From assembly GCA_963724975.1 (NCBI GenBank), contig CAVRXB010000005.1, forward strand, positions 1,106,676 through 1,170,675: a DNA stretch of 64,000 nt, in the 5' to 3' direction. Shown in pieces: positions 8,932 through 17,439 of this stretch. The translations under genes were made by a program, and so were the position numbers. Within the stretch, counting starts at the first letter, position 1. Every line of letters starts with the position of its first letter. The notes under the pieces are model-generated. The model was not told the origin of the DNA. It saw only the letters and a list, made by a program, of their open reading frames with translations, and ran no database searches. The stretch is from CAIWHR01 sp963724975. Lineage in GTDB: Bacteria > Pseudomonadota > Gammaproteobacteria > Burkholderiales > Casimicrobiaceae.

Positions 8932-10025
8932 GGCGTCGCTAATCGAAAGCACACGCCACGCGCGGGCTCGAAACCGAATTGGATGTGGTCGCCGGGAGCG
9001 AGGTCGGAGAAGGTTCCGGTTTGCGGCAAGGCAACGCGGACGCTGAGCCGCGAGGTCGTCTCGCGCAGGAGTACCGCAGAGTTGGCGCCGTCGAAGAGCA
9101 GGCTCTCCACCTCGCCGCCGAAGTGGGGCATCGATGCAGGCAGCGACGCCTCGGTGCGAGCGAGAACGATGGACTCCGGCCGCACAAACGCCGCAGCAGC
9201 GTCACCCGGTGCGAGTGCACCCTCGCGTCGCGAACGCAGACCGAGACCGGCGGCAGTCACTATTTCCGCGATGTCACCGTCGACACGCCGGACCTTGCCT
9301 TCAATGCGATTATTCTCGCCGACGAACGACGCGACGAACGGCGTGGACGGGTGGTAGTAGAGCGCCTGCGGCGTCCCAACCTGCTCGAAGCGGCCGGCGT
9401 TCATCACCGCGACATGGTCGGAAAGGACGAGCGCCTCCGACTGGTCATGCGTGATGTAGACGAACGTCGTGCCGAAGCTTGCCTGCAGCTCCTTTAACTC
9501 GATCTTCATGTGCTCGCGCAGCTTCAAGTCGAGCGCGCCGAGCGGTTCGTCCAGCAGCAACAGCGTCGGCTCCAGCACGAGACTCCGCGCGATCGCCACG
9601 CGCTGCTTCTGTCCGCCGGAGAGCTGGTCGACGCGCTTTTCCTGCGCGCCCGGGAGGCCTACGCGTTCCAGCATAGCCGCCACTTTGCGCCGGGTTTCGT
9701 CGCGCGCGATACCGCGGCGCTCGAGCCCGTAACCCACGTTGTCTCCGACCGACATCATCGGGAACAGCGCGAGGTGCTGGAACACCATGTTGACGGGACG
9801 CCGGTTGGGCGGCACGCCGCGCATCGATGCACCCCCGATGCGCACGTCGCCTTCGTCGGGCGCGATAAAGCCCGCAATCATGCGCAGGAGCGTCGTCTTG
9901 CCGCAGCCCGACGGGCCGAGAATGGAAAAGAAACTGCCGTGCGCGACCTCGAGCGACAACGCGGAGACCGCCGCTGTCGCGCCGTAACGCTTGCTGACGC
10001 GGTCGACCTCGAGATCCTGGGCCAT
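8928..10025 (-). CDS. ABC transporter ATP-binding protein (PotA/PotG type)
   Basis: The 365-residue ATPase has Walker A GPSGCGKTT (about 37-45), the signature LSGGQKQR, Walker B LLLLDEPLGALD and the switch His in YITHDQSEAL. The C-terminal 120 residues form the TOBE domain typical of the sugar/polyamine/iron importer class. It energises the two permeases encoded downstream in the same operon. No strong ribosome site precedes the ATG, which lies 92 bases after the receptor gene. Confidence 0.95.
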   Translation of the reverse strand: MAQDLEVDRVSKRYGATAAVSALSLEVAHGSFFSILGPSGCGKTTLLRMIAGFIAPDEGDVRIGGASMRGVPPNRRPVNMVFQHLALFPMMSVGDNVGYGLERRGIARDETRRKVAAMLERVGLPGAQEKRVDQLSGGQKQRVAIARSLVLEPTLLLLDEPLGALDLKLREHMKIELKELQASFGTTFVYITHDQSEALVLSDHVAVMNAGRFEQVGTPQALYYHPSTPFVASFVGENNRIEGKVRRVDGDIAEIVTAAGLGLRSRREGALAPGDAAAAFVRPESIVLARTEASLPASMPHFGGEVESLLFDGANSAVLLRETTSRLSVRVALPQTGTFSDLAPGDHIQFGFEPARGVCFRLATP

Positions 10026-10117
10026 CGGGCGAGCCGGTGCGCGCGACGGTTCCGGGCGCGTGCGGAATCAGCGGCGCAGGAACCAGGGATGCATTCCTGC
10101 TCCGACTCGCGCAATAC

Positions 10118-11191
10118 TCAGTTCGCCGCCTTCACGCGATCGAGGACCTTGCCTTCGATGTCCTCTATGCCCGGCGGCACCGCCGGGTACCACTTGATGT
10201 TGCGCAGCGCCTCTTCGGGAAAGCTCTTCGCGAACTGCGCTTTCAGCTTCGCATCCATCATCTGGTCGGCGCCCTTCGATGCGGTGAAGTTGCCTGCGGA
10301 CCCCGCAACCTTCGCGGCAATTTCCGGCCGCATGTTGAAGTTGATCCACGCGTAGGCCGCGGCATCGTTGCGTCCCTTCGAAGGCAGCGCATAGGTGTCG
10401 ATCCAGCCGAGCGCCCCGGATTTCGGCGCGATGAATTGGATATCCGGGTTTTCGCTATTCAGCTTCCAGCCTCCCGTGTCCCACATCATCGCACCGACGA
10501 TCTCGCCTGCGCGCATCGCGTTCAGCAGCTGATCCTTGTTATCCCAGAAAAACTTGAGATTGACCTTGCACGCCGCGAGCGTCTTGCCGACATCGTCCAT
10601 CAAAGCCGAATAGGCTTTCGGATCCTTGTAAAGCGCGAAGGGATCCTTGCCGCTCGCGAACGCCAGCGCGATCAGCGTCGGCCGCTTCAAGCGCACCGAT
10701 GTCTTGCCCTTGTATTCTGCCTTGCAGAGGTCGTTGTAGTCGGCCATCTTGGCCAGCTTGGTGTTGACCACGAGGCCGTCGGTACCCCAGATATGCGGCA
10801 ATCCGTAGACTTTGCCGTCGACTGTCGTGTTCTTCTTCGTCGCATCGAGCATCGACGGGATGAAGAGCTCGCCCTTGATCTTGGTGAGGTCCATCGGCTT
10901 GTAAATGCCGAACTCCTGCTGCGGCCCCGCGATACGGTCCTGCGAAGGCTGCGCGAGATCGAACCCGGCGCCGCCGGTGGCGCGCAGTTTCGAGATCATC
11001 TCCTCGTTGTTCGACAACGTGATCTCGACGTCGATGCCGGTCTCCTTCTTGAATTGCGCGACGACGTCGGCGGGCACGTAATCGGCCCAGGTGATGAGGC
11101 GCAGCTTGTTGTCCTGGGCGGCGGCGGCGCCGGCGATGGCGGCAATGGCTCCGGCAGCCAGCAGCGAGCGGACGAGACGGGGTGCATTCAT
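10118..11191 (-). CDS. Polyamine-type ABC transporter substrate-binding protein (PotD/PotF family)
   Basis: This 357-residue periplasmic receptor has a signal peptide MNAPRLVRSLLAAGAIAAIAG cleaved near AAAA. The mature start KLRLITWADYVPADVVAQFKKETG is the PotD/PotF signature. The ligand could be a polyamine, but opine, amino-acid or aminoethylphosphonate-type receptors look alike, and the neighbouring SolA-like oxidase allows other amines. GGAG lies eight bases before the ATG. It is the first gene of the long minus-strand run, so the cluster promoter should lie in 11192-11346, where I see no recognisable consensus. Confidence 0.9.
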   Translation of the reverse strand: MNAPRLVRSLLAAGAIAAIAGAAAAQDNKLRLITWADYVPADVVAQFKKETGIDVEITLSNNEEMISKLRATGGAGFDLAQPSQDRIAGPQQEFGIYKPMDLTKIKGELFIPSMLDATKKNTTVDGKVYGLPHIWGTDGLVVNTKLAKMADYNDLCKAEYKGKTSVRLKRPTLIALAFASGKDPFALYKDPKAYSALMDDVGKTLAACKVNLKFFWDNKDQLLNAMRAGEIVGAMMWDTGGWKLNSENPDIQFIAPKSGALGWIDTYALPSKGRNDAAAYAWINFNMRPEIAAKVAGSAGNFTASKGADQMMDAKLKAQFAKSFPEEALRNIKWYPAVPPGIEDIEGKVLDRVKAAN

Positions 11192-11346
11192 GGACGAACT
11201 CCGTGGGCAAATGGGCGATGCGGCCGACCCGGTCGCGAACGCGCCGGGAGCACGGAAAGCTTACTCCAACCGCGTGGTGTTGGCGTAACCCAGCACTGGC
11301 GCCGGAGACACCCGCCGGCAAAGGTCGCGAACCGCCGCCGGCCAGC

Positions 11347-11778
11347 CTATTTCGGCGACACCACCCGATCATTCGCCGCCTCCTCGACTGCCGCAAGCAC
11401 CGCCAGGAAACTGTCGAGCGTGGCGCCGGAAAAGTTTCGTTTGACCGCTGTTTCCAGGGCGAGCAGATGCCGCAGCGTCTCCCGCGCGACGCGCACTCCC
11501 TTCGGCGTCAGCGCAACGACGAACGTGCGGCGATCCTTGGTGCCCGTCTCTCGGGTGACGAGTCCGCGTTCGACGAGGCGGTCCAAAATGCTGGTGAGCG
11601 TCGAGCGCTTGTGCGCCAGGGCCTCGTGCAGGGCACCAACCGTGGCCGGTCCGGATTGCGCGAGATGGGCGAGGATGTGAGCCTCGCCTTGCGCGAGGCC
11701 GTATTCACGAAGAAGCGCCAGATAAAGGCCGATCCGGTGCGTCGCCCGATGAATCGCCGGAATGAGCGTGAGGCGCAT
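11347..11778 (-). CDS. MarR-family transcriptional regulator
   Basis: The 143-residue protein has the MarR winged helix: GLAQGEAHILAHLAQSGPA then LHEALAHKRSTLTSILDRL as the recognition helix region, and ERGLVTRETGTKDRRTFVVALTPKG as the wing. MarR proteins bind palindromes as dimers and release them on ligand binding. Its 5' end overlaps the 3' end of the upstream gene (11705-12202) by 74 bases, so both are one transcript. A perfect 20-bp palindrome sits just ahead of that upstream gene and is the obvious candidate operator, implying autoregulation. No clear ribosome site precedes the ATG, which fits translational coupling. Confidence 0.9.
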   Translation of the reverse strand: MRLTLIPAIHRATHRIGLYLALLREYGLAQGEAHILAHLAQSGPATVGALHEALAHKRSTLTSILDRLVERGLVTRETGTKDRRTFVVALTPKGVRVARETLRHLLALETAVKRNFSGATLDSFLAVLAAVEEAANDRVVSPK

Positions 11779-12202
11779 GGGAGCCGAAGGTTCGAAGGTC
11801 GGGATCCGTCCAACTCAGTCTAGCATCGTCGCTGTAAAGCCGCGCGCGCGTGTACCAGGTGAGCGGCGCGTCCTTGTCGAGCAGAAAACGATGCGCCGGG
11901 AGGATGGCTTCGAGCTCCGTCGCATCGTCGACACGCTTGCGCACTTCCGCCAGGAGTCGCACCCAGAACACCGTCAGTGTCTCGTGGTATTTCCTCGCGC
12001 GACCGGCACGAAGCGCGAAGTTGCGGATCGCGTTGCGCATCCGGTCGCAGGCTTCTTCCGTCGTCTCCGCCTGTTGCAGAAACGCCCAGGCGACGCGGAG
12101 GTGCTCGCGATGGTGGAAATCCTCGTTGCGGATCTCTCCCCGCTCGAAGCGCTGCGCGTATTCGAGATCGGTGATGCGATCCGCGGGTGTCGCCCGGTCC
12201 AT
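11705..12202 (-). CDS. Conserved-looking hypothetical protein, first gene of a MarR operon
   Basis: The 165-residue protein is probably helical and soluble. It contains EDFHHREHLRVAWAFLQ, a central basic stretch RAGRARKYHETLTVFWVRLL, and HRFLLDKDAPLTWYTRARLYSDDARLSW near the C-terminus. The clustered His, Glu and aromatic residues could form a ligand or metal site. I do not recognise a named family. The ATG at 12202 lies three bases after a perfect palindrome, leaving no room for a ribosome site, so the message may be leaderless or the start may be further in. The 3' end overlaps the MarR gene. Confidence 0.75.
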   Translation of the reverse strand: MDRATPADRITDLEYAQRFERGEIRNEDFHHREHLRVAWAFLQQAETTEEACDRMRNAIRNFALRAGRARKYHETLTVFWVRLLAEVRKRVDDATELEAILPAHRFLLDKDAPLTWYTRARLYSDDARLSWTDPDLRTFGSHAPHAHSGDSSGDAPDRPLSGASS

Positions 12203-12204
12203 AG

Positions 12205-12224
12205 ATATTACGATATCGTAATAT
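12205..12224. promoter_or_regulatory. Perfect 20-bp palindrome, likely MarR operator
   Basis: ATATTACGATATCGTAATAT is identical to its reverse complement. It lies immediately 5' of the start codon (12202) of the first gene in the hypothetical-marR operon. Its position would place a bound dimer over the core promoter or transcript start, so repression by the co-encoded MarR protein is the simplest reading. Binding by another regulator cannot be excluded. Confidence 0.6.
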
Positions 12225-12298
12225 CCGGAATCGGTCAATGGCGCCGGGCGCGCCCAAGGCGCCTGGCGGCGCAAAGCGGATGCTCGGGCGGCCCAGGG

Positions 12299-12775
12299 CT
12301 AGGGCCGTGCGCAGTCGCAGGCTGGGTAGCCCTTGTCGAGAACGATGCGCCAGACGCCCGGCGATTCCTGGCGCCAGACCGACATGAAGTTGGCGAACAG
12401 CTTGCCTGAGGGGTCGTGCACCGGCCCCCAGCTCAGCGCCAGCGTTCCCGAATCGAGCACCTCGGCCCCGGCAGGCTCCCAGCGAAACGGCGCCTCTTTC
12501 TCCTCGTAGAAACGCTTCCAGTTCGCGGCGACGGCAGCCTTGCCGCGCAGCGGCGTCGCACCGGTGAAGAAGATGGCTTCCTCGGAAAGATAGGACTGGA
12601 AGGCCGCGAAGTTGCGGTCGGCCATCGTTTTTGCGAATCCACGCTCGGTCGCCAAAACCTGTTCGCGCAGCGAGGCGACGTTCTGCGGTGCAGTAACAGG
12701 CATGGGTGCGGTGGCGCAGCCGGCGAGGAACGCGATACCGACGATGAGCGGAGCGAAGATGCGAGCAAGGGCCAT
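12299..12775 (-). CDS. NTF2-like (SnoaL/DUF4440-type) lipoprotein
   Basis: The 158-residue protein has a lipoprotein signal ending in LAGC (Cys19), so it is probably membrane-anchored in the envelope. The rest is one NTF2-like cone: LATERGFAKTMADRNFAAFQSYLSEEAIFF, then a beta sheet ending in WRIVLDKG. Such domains bind small ligands or act as enzymes; no catalytic residues stand out. The two terminal Cys (ACDC) could pair. A second NTF2-like protein is encoded at 14983. Confidence 0.82.
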   Translation of the reverse strand: MALARIFAPLIVGIAFLAGCATAPMPVTAPQNVASLREQVLATERGFAKTMADRNFAAFQSYLSEEAIFFTGATPLRGKAAVAANWKRFYEEKEAPFRWEPAGAEVLDSGTLALSWGPVHDPSGKLFANFMSVWRQESPGVWRIVLDKGYPACDCARP

Positions 12776-12816
12776 CGCGCATCCTAACGCAACACCGTCA
12801 GGAGCGGGAGCGCTCC

Positions 12817-13452
12817 TCAGCCGCTCGACTTGAATATGACGCTGAACGGCCGCGGAACGTCGTCGAGGCTCTTCAGGAATTTGGCTTGCAAATACCTGCT
12901 CTGGCCTTCGATCAGCTCGCGGATTTGTTCGTGACCCTGGCGGGCTTCCGTCGCGCGGCCCGATGCGGGGCGCGTAACCGGCGGGCGGCGGCGCCCGGTG
13001 ACGGCGATCGTCAGCTCGGCGAGCTCGGGCTCCAAGGTCATGAACGAGCCGAACACCGCGAGCGCATCGATTTCGTACTTGTTGTCGATCGCCGAGCGAT
13101 TGAAGTGCCAGGCGAGATCGGCGATGTGCGTCAGCAGCATCTTCGCGCGACTCCGCGGCAGCGGATCGATAATGTGCGCATCGGCGTATTGGCGGAACTT
13201 TTCGGTGACGCCGAATTCGAGGTTGCGCTCTCCGACGCGCTGCAGCAGGCCATGCCGCAGCATCTCGTCGACCATGCGCCGGCTCGCGGCCGCACTTACC
13301 CGGAAGTCCTCGATCAGCGCGTCGAGCTTGACCACCGGGCGGTCGGACGGCATCTGCTCGAGGCGCGAGAGCAAGCGCGCGGTCGAGTCACGCATTTGCA
13401 TTGCGTCGACACCGAAGTAGAGCTTCCTGGTGACCAACGTCACGGCTTTCAT
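12817..13452 (-). CDS. Hypothetical protein with a possible winged-helix N-terminus
   Basis: This 211-residue soluble protein has a region (about 35-90) resembling a winged helix: KLDALIEDFRVSAAASRRMVDEMLRHGLLQRV. The middle segment NKYEIDALAVFGSFMTLEPELAELTIAV looks faintly like the GSF-containing strand-helix of minimal nucleotidyltransferases, but the expected carboxylate pair is not evident. The C-terminal third is basic. It might be a DNA-binding regulator. It diverges from the gene at 13561 across 108 bases. I cannot name a family. Confidence 0.65.
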   Translation of the reverse strand: MKAVTLVTRKLYFGVDAMQMRDSTARLLSRLEQMPSDRPVVKLDALIEDFRVSAAASRRMVDEMLRHGLLQRVGERNLEFGVTEKFRQYADAHIIDPLPRSRAKMLLTHIADLAWHFNRSAIDNKYEIDALAVFGSFMTLEPELAELTIAVTGRRRPPVTRPASGRATEARQGHEQIRELIEGQSRYLQAKFLKSLDDVPRPFSVIFKSSG

Positions 13453-13560
13453 CGCCGACCTCGGTCAGATTCGAAGACGATGACGTTAGCATAAATTGGC
13501 CGGCTTGGGGAGCCCCGCTTCCGGCGTAAGCGGCGCCGTCGATCGGTGTAACCTGACCGC

Positions 13561-14226
13561 ATGGCCGGATCGAGTCGATCGCCACCCTGCATTGCGCGCC
13601 CCTGCCTTTCCGCAGGCGAATGTGCGATCCTGAAACGACTCTCCACGCCGGAACGGATCCAGGCTTTCGTCGACGCGATTCCGGCGAATCACGAAGCCGA
13701 CGGCGAGACTGTATTGTCCGTGCGCGAAGTGCTCCGCCAACGCCGAGCACATTGCATCGAAGGCGCGTTCGTCGCCGCCTGCGCATTGTGGATCAATGGG
13801 CGCCCGCCCCTGGTGATGCATCTCGACTGCGATCCGGCGGACTGGCCGCATGTGATCGCACTTTTTCGGCGTGGGCGCGCGTGGGGCGCGATCTCGAAAA
13901 GCAATCACATCGGATTGCGCTATCGCGATCCCGTTTACCGGAGCCTGCGCGAGCTCGCGATGTCGTACTTCCATGAATACTGCGATCGCCGCGGGCACCG
14001 AACGCTGGTGAGTCACTCCGCCGCGTTCGATCTGCGGCGAATCGATTCCGCGCTTTGGGTGACCTCCAATACGCCGTGCTGGGAAGCGCACGATCGCCTC
14101 GCGAACCGGCGCCACTATCCGCTTGTCACCGCGCGGCAGCGCGCGGATCTTTCGCGCCTCGATCCGTTCGAACGCAAGTTGGCGCAGGTCGCCCAGTTTC
14201 CGCGACCGTCGAAACGAGGGGAATAG
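13561..14226 (+). CDS. Putative transglutaminase-like protein
   Basis: The 221-residue protein contains RRAHCIEGAFVAACALW (Cys near residue 66) and later LVMHLDCDPADWPHVIALFRRG with a His. This spacing resembles the Cys-His-Asp triad of the transglutaminase-like (papain-fold) superfamily, where the Cys begins a helix. It has no signal peptide. Such proteins can be peptidases, amidases or crosslinkers. The first 15-20 residues look unstructured and the true start may be further in. The family call is by motif only. Confidence 0.6.
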   Translation: MAGSSRSPPCIARPCLSAGECAILKRLSTPERIQAFVDAIPANHEADGETVLSVREVLRQRRAHCIEGAFVAACALWINGRPPLVMHLDCDPADWPHVIALFRRGRAWGAISKSNHIGLRYRDPVYRSLRELAMSYFHEYCDRRGHRTLVSHSAAFDLRRIDSALWVTSNTPCWEAHDRLANRRHYPLVTARQRADLSRLDPFERKLAQVAQFPRPSKRGE

Positions 14227-14243
14227 GTTTCCCTCGGGATCGG

Positions 14244-14819
14244 TCAGATCAGCTTGACGTTGACCACCGGGTCGGGAAGCAGCGCGCGATCGGCGGCGCG
14301 TATCGGCTTCACCGCCTTCAGCACCGCGACCATCTCGACGACGACGTTGCGCAACTGCTGGACCTTGCGCATCACCGCCTCGATGGGGAGGCCTTCGTTG
14401 TCTTCCTTGCGCATCAGTAGCGTGATCTCCTCGGCGTCCCAGTCACCGCGATAGCCGTAGTCGGCGCGCCAGTACATCGGCTGCGAAAAATACGCGAAGC
14501 TGTTCATGAAGAAATGCTGGCGGTGCGTCGGGTCCTCGTCGGCGTCGTCGCTGGAGCCATAAGGCGAGCGGATGGCGAGCAGCGCGCCGGGTTCGGCGAT
14601 CCGGTGCAGCTCCTGCATGAGCGCGAGCGTGTCCCGGATGTGCTCGAGCACGTGCTCCATCCGCATCTGTGAAACGCTGTTGTCGGCAAAGGGCAGCCGC
14701 TGCGTGCGGCAGGCATCGAGGTCGGCCACGACGTCGACGCCCGGGGTCGCGGCGATGTCGACGTTGACCCATCCCGGCACCGGATTCCGGCCGCAGCCGA
14801 GATTGAGTTTCAAACCCAC
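14244..14819 (-). CDS. Class I SAM-dependent methyltransferase
   Basis: The 191-residue protein starts KLNLGCGRNPVPGWVNVDI, the SAM-binding motif I of methyltransferases acting on sugars and small molecules. It continues with LPFADNSVSQMRMEHVLEHI, typical of the Methyltransf_11 group. The C-terminal part is helical and unlike standard families, so the substrate is unknown. It converges on the gene at 13561 with 17 bases between. Confidence 0.85.
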   Translation of the reverse strand: MGLKLNLGCGRNPVPGWVNVDIAATPGVDVVADLDACRTQRLPFADNSVSQMRMEHVLEHIRDTLALMQELHRIAEPGALLAIRSPYGSSDDADEDPTHRQHFFMNSFAYFSQPMYWRADYGYRGDWDAEEITLLMRKEDNEGLPIEAVMRKVQQLRNVVVEMVAVLKAVKPIRAADRALLPDPVVNVKLI

Positions 14820-14982
14820 GGGACTTTCCTCGTCGCTGCGTCAGCGGACGATGTTAGCGTACGGCGGAGTTGCGCCGCAAGCGGCGGCCGTGTCGCTTTG
14901 GTGCGCTTCAAAGCGTCCCGAAAGACGCGGATTGCATCTACAATGATCCTCATCGAAGTTGCCGCCACGCGCCGGAGAAGTC

Positions 14983-15444
14983 ATGGCTCACGCCCCTGTC
15001 TCGCTTGGAGCGATCGCGGCCATGACCGCGATGTTCGCCGCGAATGCATGCCTTGCCGCCATGGATGACGACAAGAAAATCGTTGCCGATCTCGACACGC
15101 AATACCAGCGCGCGGTGAAGAACAACGACGCCGCAACGATGGGCAAGATTCTCCACGACGAATTCGTTCTGATCACGGGACGCGGCAAGACGGCAACCAA
15201 GGCCGACCTGCTGAAGTCTGCGCGCGACGGCGAAATTGCCTGGGAGCAGCAGGACGAACTCGAGCAGCACGTGCGCGTCTGGGGCGACACTGCCGTGGTC
15301 ACCGCGCTGTTGTGGCTCAAAGGTACGCAGGCCGGAAAGCCGTTCGACTACAAACTGTGGTTCAGCGACACCTACGTGCGCACCTCCACTGGCTGGAAGT
15401 ACGTGCTGGGACAGGCGTCGTTGCCGCTCCCTGCTGCACCCTGA
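14983..15444 (+). CDS. Exported NTF2-like (DUF4440-type) protein
   Basis: The 153-residue protein has an N-terminal hydrophobic stretch (APVSLGAIAAMTAMFAANACLAA), probably a signal peptide. It is followed by an NTF2-like domain: DLDTQYQRAVKNNDAATMGKILHDEFVLITGRGK and a closing WKYVLGQASLP. Start 14983 is chosen for GGAGAAG upstream; an upstream TTG at 14959 is unlikely. The stop overlaps the ribosome site of the GST gene, so the two are coupled. The function is unknown. Confidence 0.8.
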   Translation: MAHAPVSLGAIAAMTAMFAANACLAAMDDDKKIVADLDTQYQRAVKNNDAATMGKILHDEFVLITGRGKTATKADLLKSARDGEIAWEQQDELEQHVRVWGDTAVVTALLWLKGTQAGKPFDYKLWFSDTYVRTSTGWKYVLGQASLPLPAAP

Positions 15445-15455
15445 GGAGAACTGGC

Positions 15456-16061
15456 TTGAAGATTTATCACGCTACCGCCTCACCTTTCGTCCGCAAGTGC
15501 CTCGTCGCCGCCACCGAGCTCGGCTTGCGCGACAAGATCGAGCTCGTGAGCGCGGCTGCGCACCCGGTCAATCGCGACAAGAACGTCGTTGCGCGCAACC
15601 CGTTGGGCAAGATTCCGACGCTCATCACCGACGATGGCAACGTCCTTTACGATAGCCGCGTGATCTGCGAGTACCTGAACGAGCAAGGAGATGGCCATCT
15701 CATCCCGCGGACTGGCGAGTTGCGTTGGGCGGTCCTGTGCGCGCAGGCGCTCGCCGACGGTGTCATGGATGCCGCCGTGCTGACGCGTTACGAAACCTTC
15801 GCACGCCCAGAAGCGTTGCGTTGGAAGGACTGGATCACGGGACAACTCGAAAAAGTGACCTCGGGACTCGACGCGCTCGAATCACGCGCGGCGGATTTCG
15901 GTAACCGCGTTGATCTGGGTACGATCGCCTTCGGCTGCATGCTGGGCTATCTCGACTTCCGTTTCCCGTCGCTCGGCTGGCGAGACGGGCGACCGAATGC
16001 CACGGCGTGGTTCGAGTGGTTTGGCGCGCGCGATTCGATGGTGGCAACCCAACCCGCATAG
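15456..16061 (+). CDS. Glutathione S-transferase family protein
   Basis: The 201-residue protein has the thioredoxin-like N-domain: KIYHATASPFVRKCLVAATELGL with SPFVRK as the GSH-activating region, NPLGKIPTLITDDG with the cis-Pro, and DSRVICEYLNE binding the glutamyl end. The all-helical C-domain follows. It starts at TTG 15456, seven bases after GAGGAGA, which itself overlaps the stop of the preceding gene. It probably conjugates or reduces electrophiles or peroxides. Confidence 0.9.
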   Translation: MKIYHATASPFVRKCLVAATELGLRDKIELVSAAAHPVNRDKNVVARNPLGKIPTLITDDGNVLYDSRVICEYLNEQGDGHLIPRTGELRWAVLCAQALADGVMDAAVLTRYETFARPEALRWKDWITGQLEKVTSGLDALESRAADFGNRVDLGTIAFGCMLGYLDFRFPSLGWRDGRPNATAWFEWFGARDSMVATQPA

Positions 16062-16146
16062 GCGCTTCGCACCCGATTCCTTAAGATCGGGAACGCGGCC
16101 GCGCGCCGCGACATCCAATGGCCATGAACCGGGATTGCAAGCCCTC

Positions 16147-16851
16147 ATGGCCGTAACCCTTCCCTCTGCAGGGGCGGCTGCGACAAACGACGGCGCGCTC
16201 GCTCGCGCGGTGGAAGGGGGCGACCTTCGTGCGTTCGAGCAGATGATGCGCCGGCACAATCGGGCGCTCTTTCGCACGGCACGCGCAATCCTGAAGGACG
16301 ATGGCGAGGCGGAGGACGCGGTGCAGGAAGCGTACCTGCAGGCGTACCGCTCGATCGCGAAGTTTCGCGGCGAGGCGCGGCTGTCGACGTGGCTCGTGCG
16401 AATCGTCGCCAACGAAGCGTTCGGCCGTCTGCGCAAGCACGCGCGGCGGGCGGCGATTGTACCCATCCACGTCGACGACGACGCAGCACACGATGTCCGG
16501 ACCGAGAGCGAGGCGCCTGCCATGGACCGACCTGACAACGCCGCGCTTCGCAGCGAGATGCGGCATCTCCTCGAGAGTCGCATCGACGCACTCCCCGATG
16601 CCTACCGCACGGTCTTCGTGCTGCGCGCCGTCGAGGAACTGTCGGTCGAGGAAACCGCCGCGAGTCTCGGGATTCCGGAATCCACGGTGCGAAGCCGTTT
16701 TTTTCGCGCCCGAAGCCTGCTGCGCGAAGCGTTGGCACAGGATGTCGACCGCGCTTATGTCGACGCGTTCGGCTTTGCCGGCGAACGCTGCGATCGCATC
16801 GTCACCAACGTGCTGGCGCGGATCGCCGGCGAATCCGGCCCCCGCGGCTGA
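16147..16851 (+). CDS. ECF-type RNA polymerase sigma factor
   Basis: The 234-residue protein has sigma region 2 (RAFEQMMRRHNRALFRTARAILKDDGEAEDAVQEAYLQAYRSIAKFRGEARLSTWL) and region 4 (DALPDAYRTVFVLRAVEELSVEETAASLGIPESTVRSRFFRAR). It ends with about 35 extra residues. No anti-sigma gene with a membrane or zinc-binding signature adjoins. The next genes, a Tat-exported ferritin-like protein and a cytochrome c, follow within 20 bases, so sigma, ferritin-like protein and cytochrome are probably one operon. The signal it senses is not evident. Confidence 0.92.
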   Translation: MAVTLPSAGAAATNDGALARAVEGGDLRAFEQMMRRHNRALFRTARAILKDDGEAEDAVQEAYLQAYRSIAKFRGEARLSTWLVRIVANEAFGRLRKHARRAAIVPIHVDDDAAHDVRTESEAPAMDRPDNAALRSEMRHLLESRIDALPDAYRTVFVLRAVEELSVEETAASLGIPESTVRSRFFRARSLLREALAQDVDRAYVDAFGFAGERCDRIVTNVLARIAGESGPRG

Positions 16852-16869
16852 CACTTCAAGGAGTTCTTC

Positions 16870-17439
16870 ATGTCATTTTTCGATTATCCGAATGTTCGGG
16901 TTGCCCGCCGCACGATGCTCTTGCGCTCCGGTGCCGTGCTTTCGGGTGCCGCGGTGGCCCTGCTCGCCGGCCGCGACGTGCTCGCGGCGACCACGGGCGA
17001 TGCCGCCGCCGGCGACATCCGCATCCTCAACACCGCGCTCGGCGCCGAGTACGAGGCGATTGCAGCGTATCAAGTCGGCGCCGAAAGCGGCCTGCTGCAA
17101 AAGCCCTTCCTCGATCTCGCCGTGACCTTCCAGGGACATCACAAGGAGCACGCCGACGTGCTGTCGAAGACCGTCCAGAAGCTCGGCGGTTCGCCTGTCG
17201 CCGCAAAGGCGAAATACGATTTTCCCGTCGCCACGCTGAAGACCCAGGCCGACGTGCTCAACTTTGCTGCAACGCTGGAGAAGGGTGCTGTCAGCGCGTA
17301 TCTAGGCGCCGTGCCGCTGTTCGCCAACCGCGATCTTGCCAAGGCCGGAGCCAGCATCCTCGGCGACGAGGCTATGCACTGGGCGGTGCTGCGCCAAGCG
17401 CTGGGAATGGCGCCCGTTCCCGTCGCATTCGTGAGTTGA
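16870..17439 (+). CDS. Tat-exported ferritin-like domain protein
   Basis: The 189-residue protein begins with a twin-arginine signal (ARRTMLLRSGAVLSGAAVALLAG). The mature part is a four-helix ferritin-like bundle with the expected ligand pattern: EYEAIAAYQ, FQGHHKEHADVL, EKGAVSAYLG and GDEAMHWAVLR. It would bind iron or a di-metal centre in the periplasm, with folding before export. It lies 18 bases after the ECF sigma gene and overlaps the cytochrome c gene (TGATG), suggesting they act together, for example in oxidative or metal stress. Confidence 0.88.
   Translation: MSFFDYPNVRVARRTMLLRSGAVLSGAAVALLAGRDVLAATTGDAAAGDIRILNTALGAEYEAIAAYQVGAESGLLQKPFLDLAVTFQGHHKEHADVLSKTVQKLGGSPVAAKAKYDFPVATLKTQADVLNFAATLEKGAVSAYLGAVPLFANRDLAKAGASILGDEAMHWAVLRQALGMAPVPVAFVS

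Noticed and set aside
10037..11680. A 547-codon plus-strand frame opposite the polyamine-type receptor and MarR gene
   Set aside because: It spans two good minus-strand genes and has shadow-like composition.
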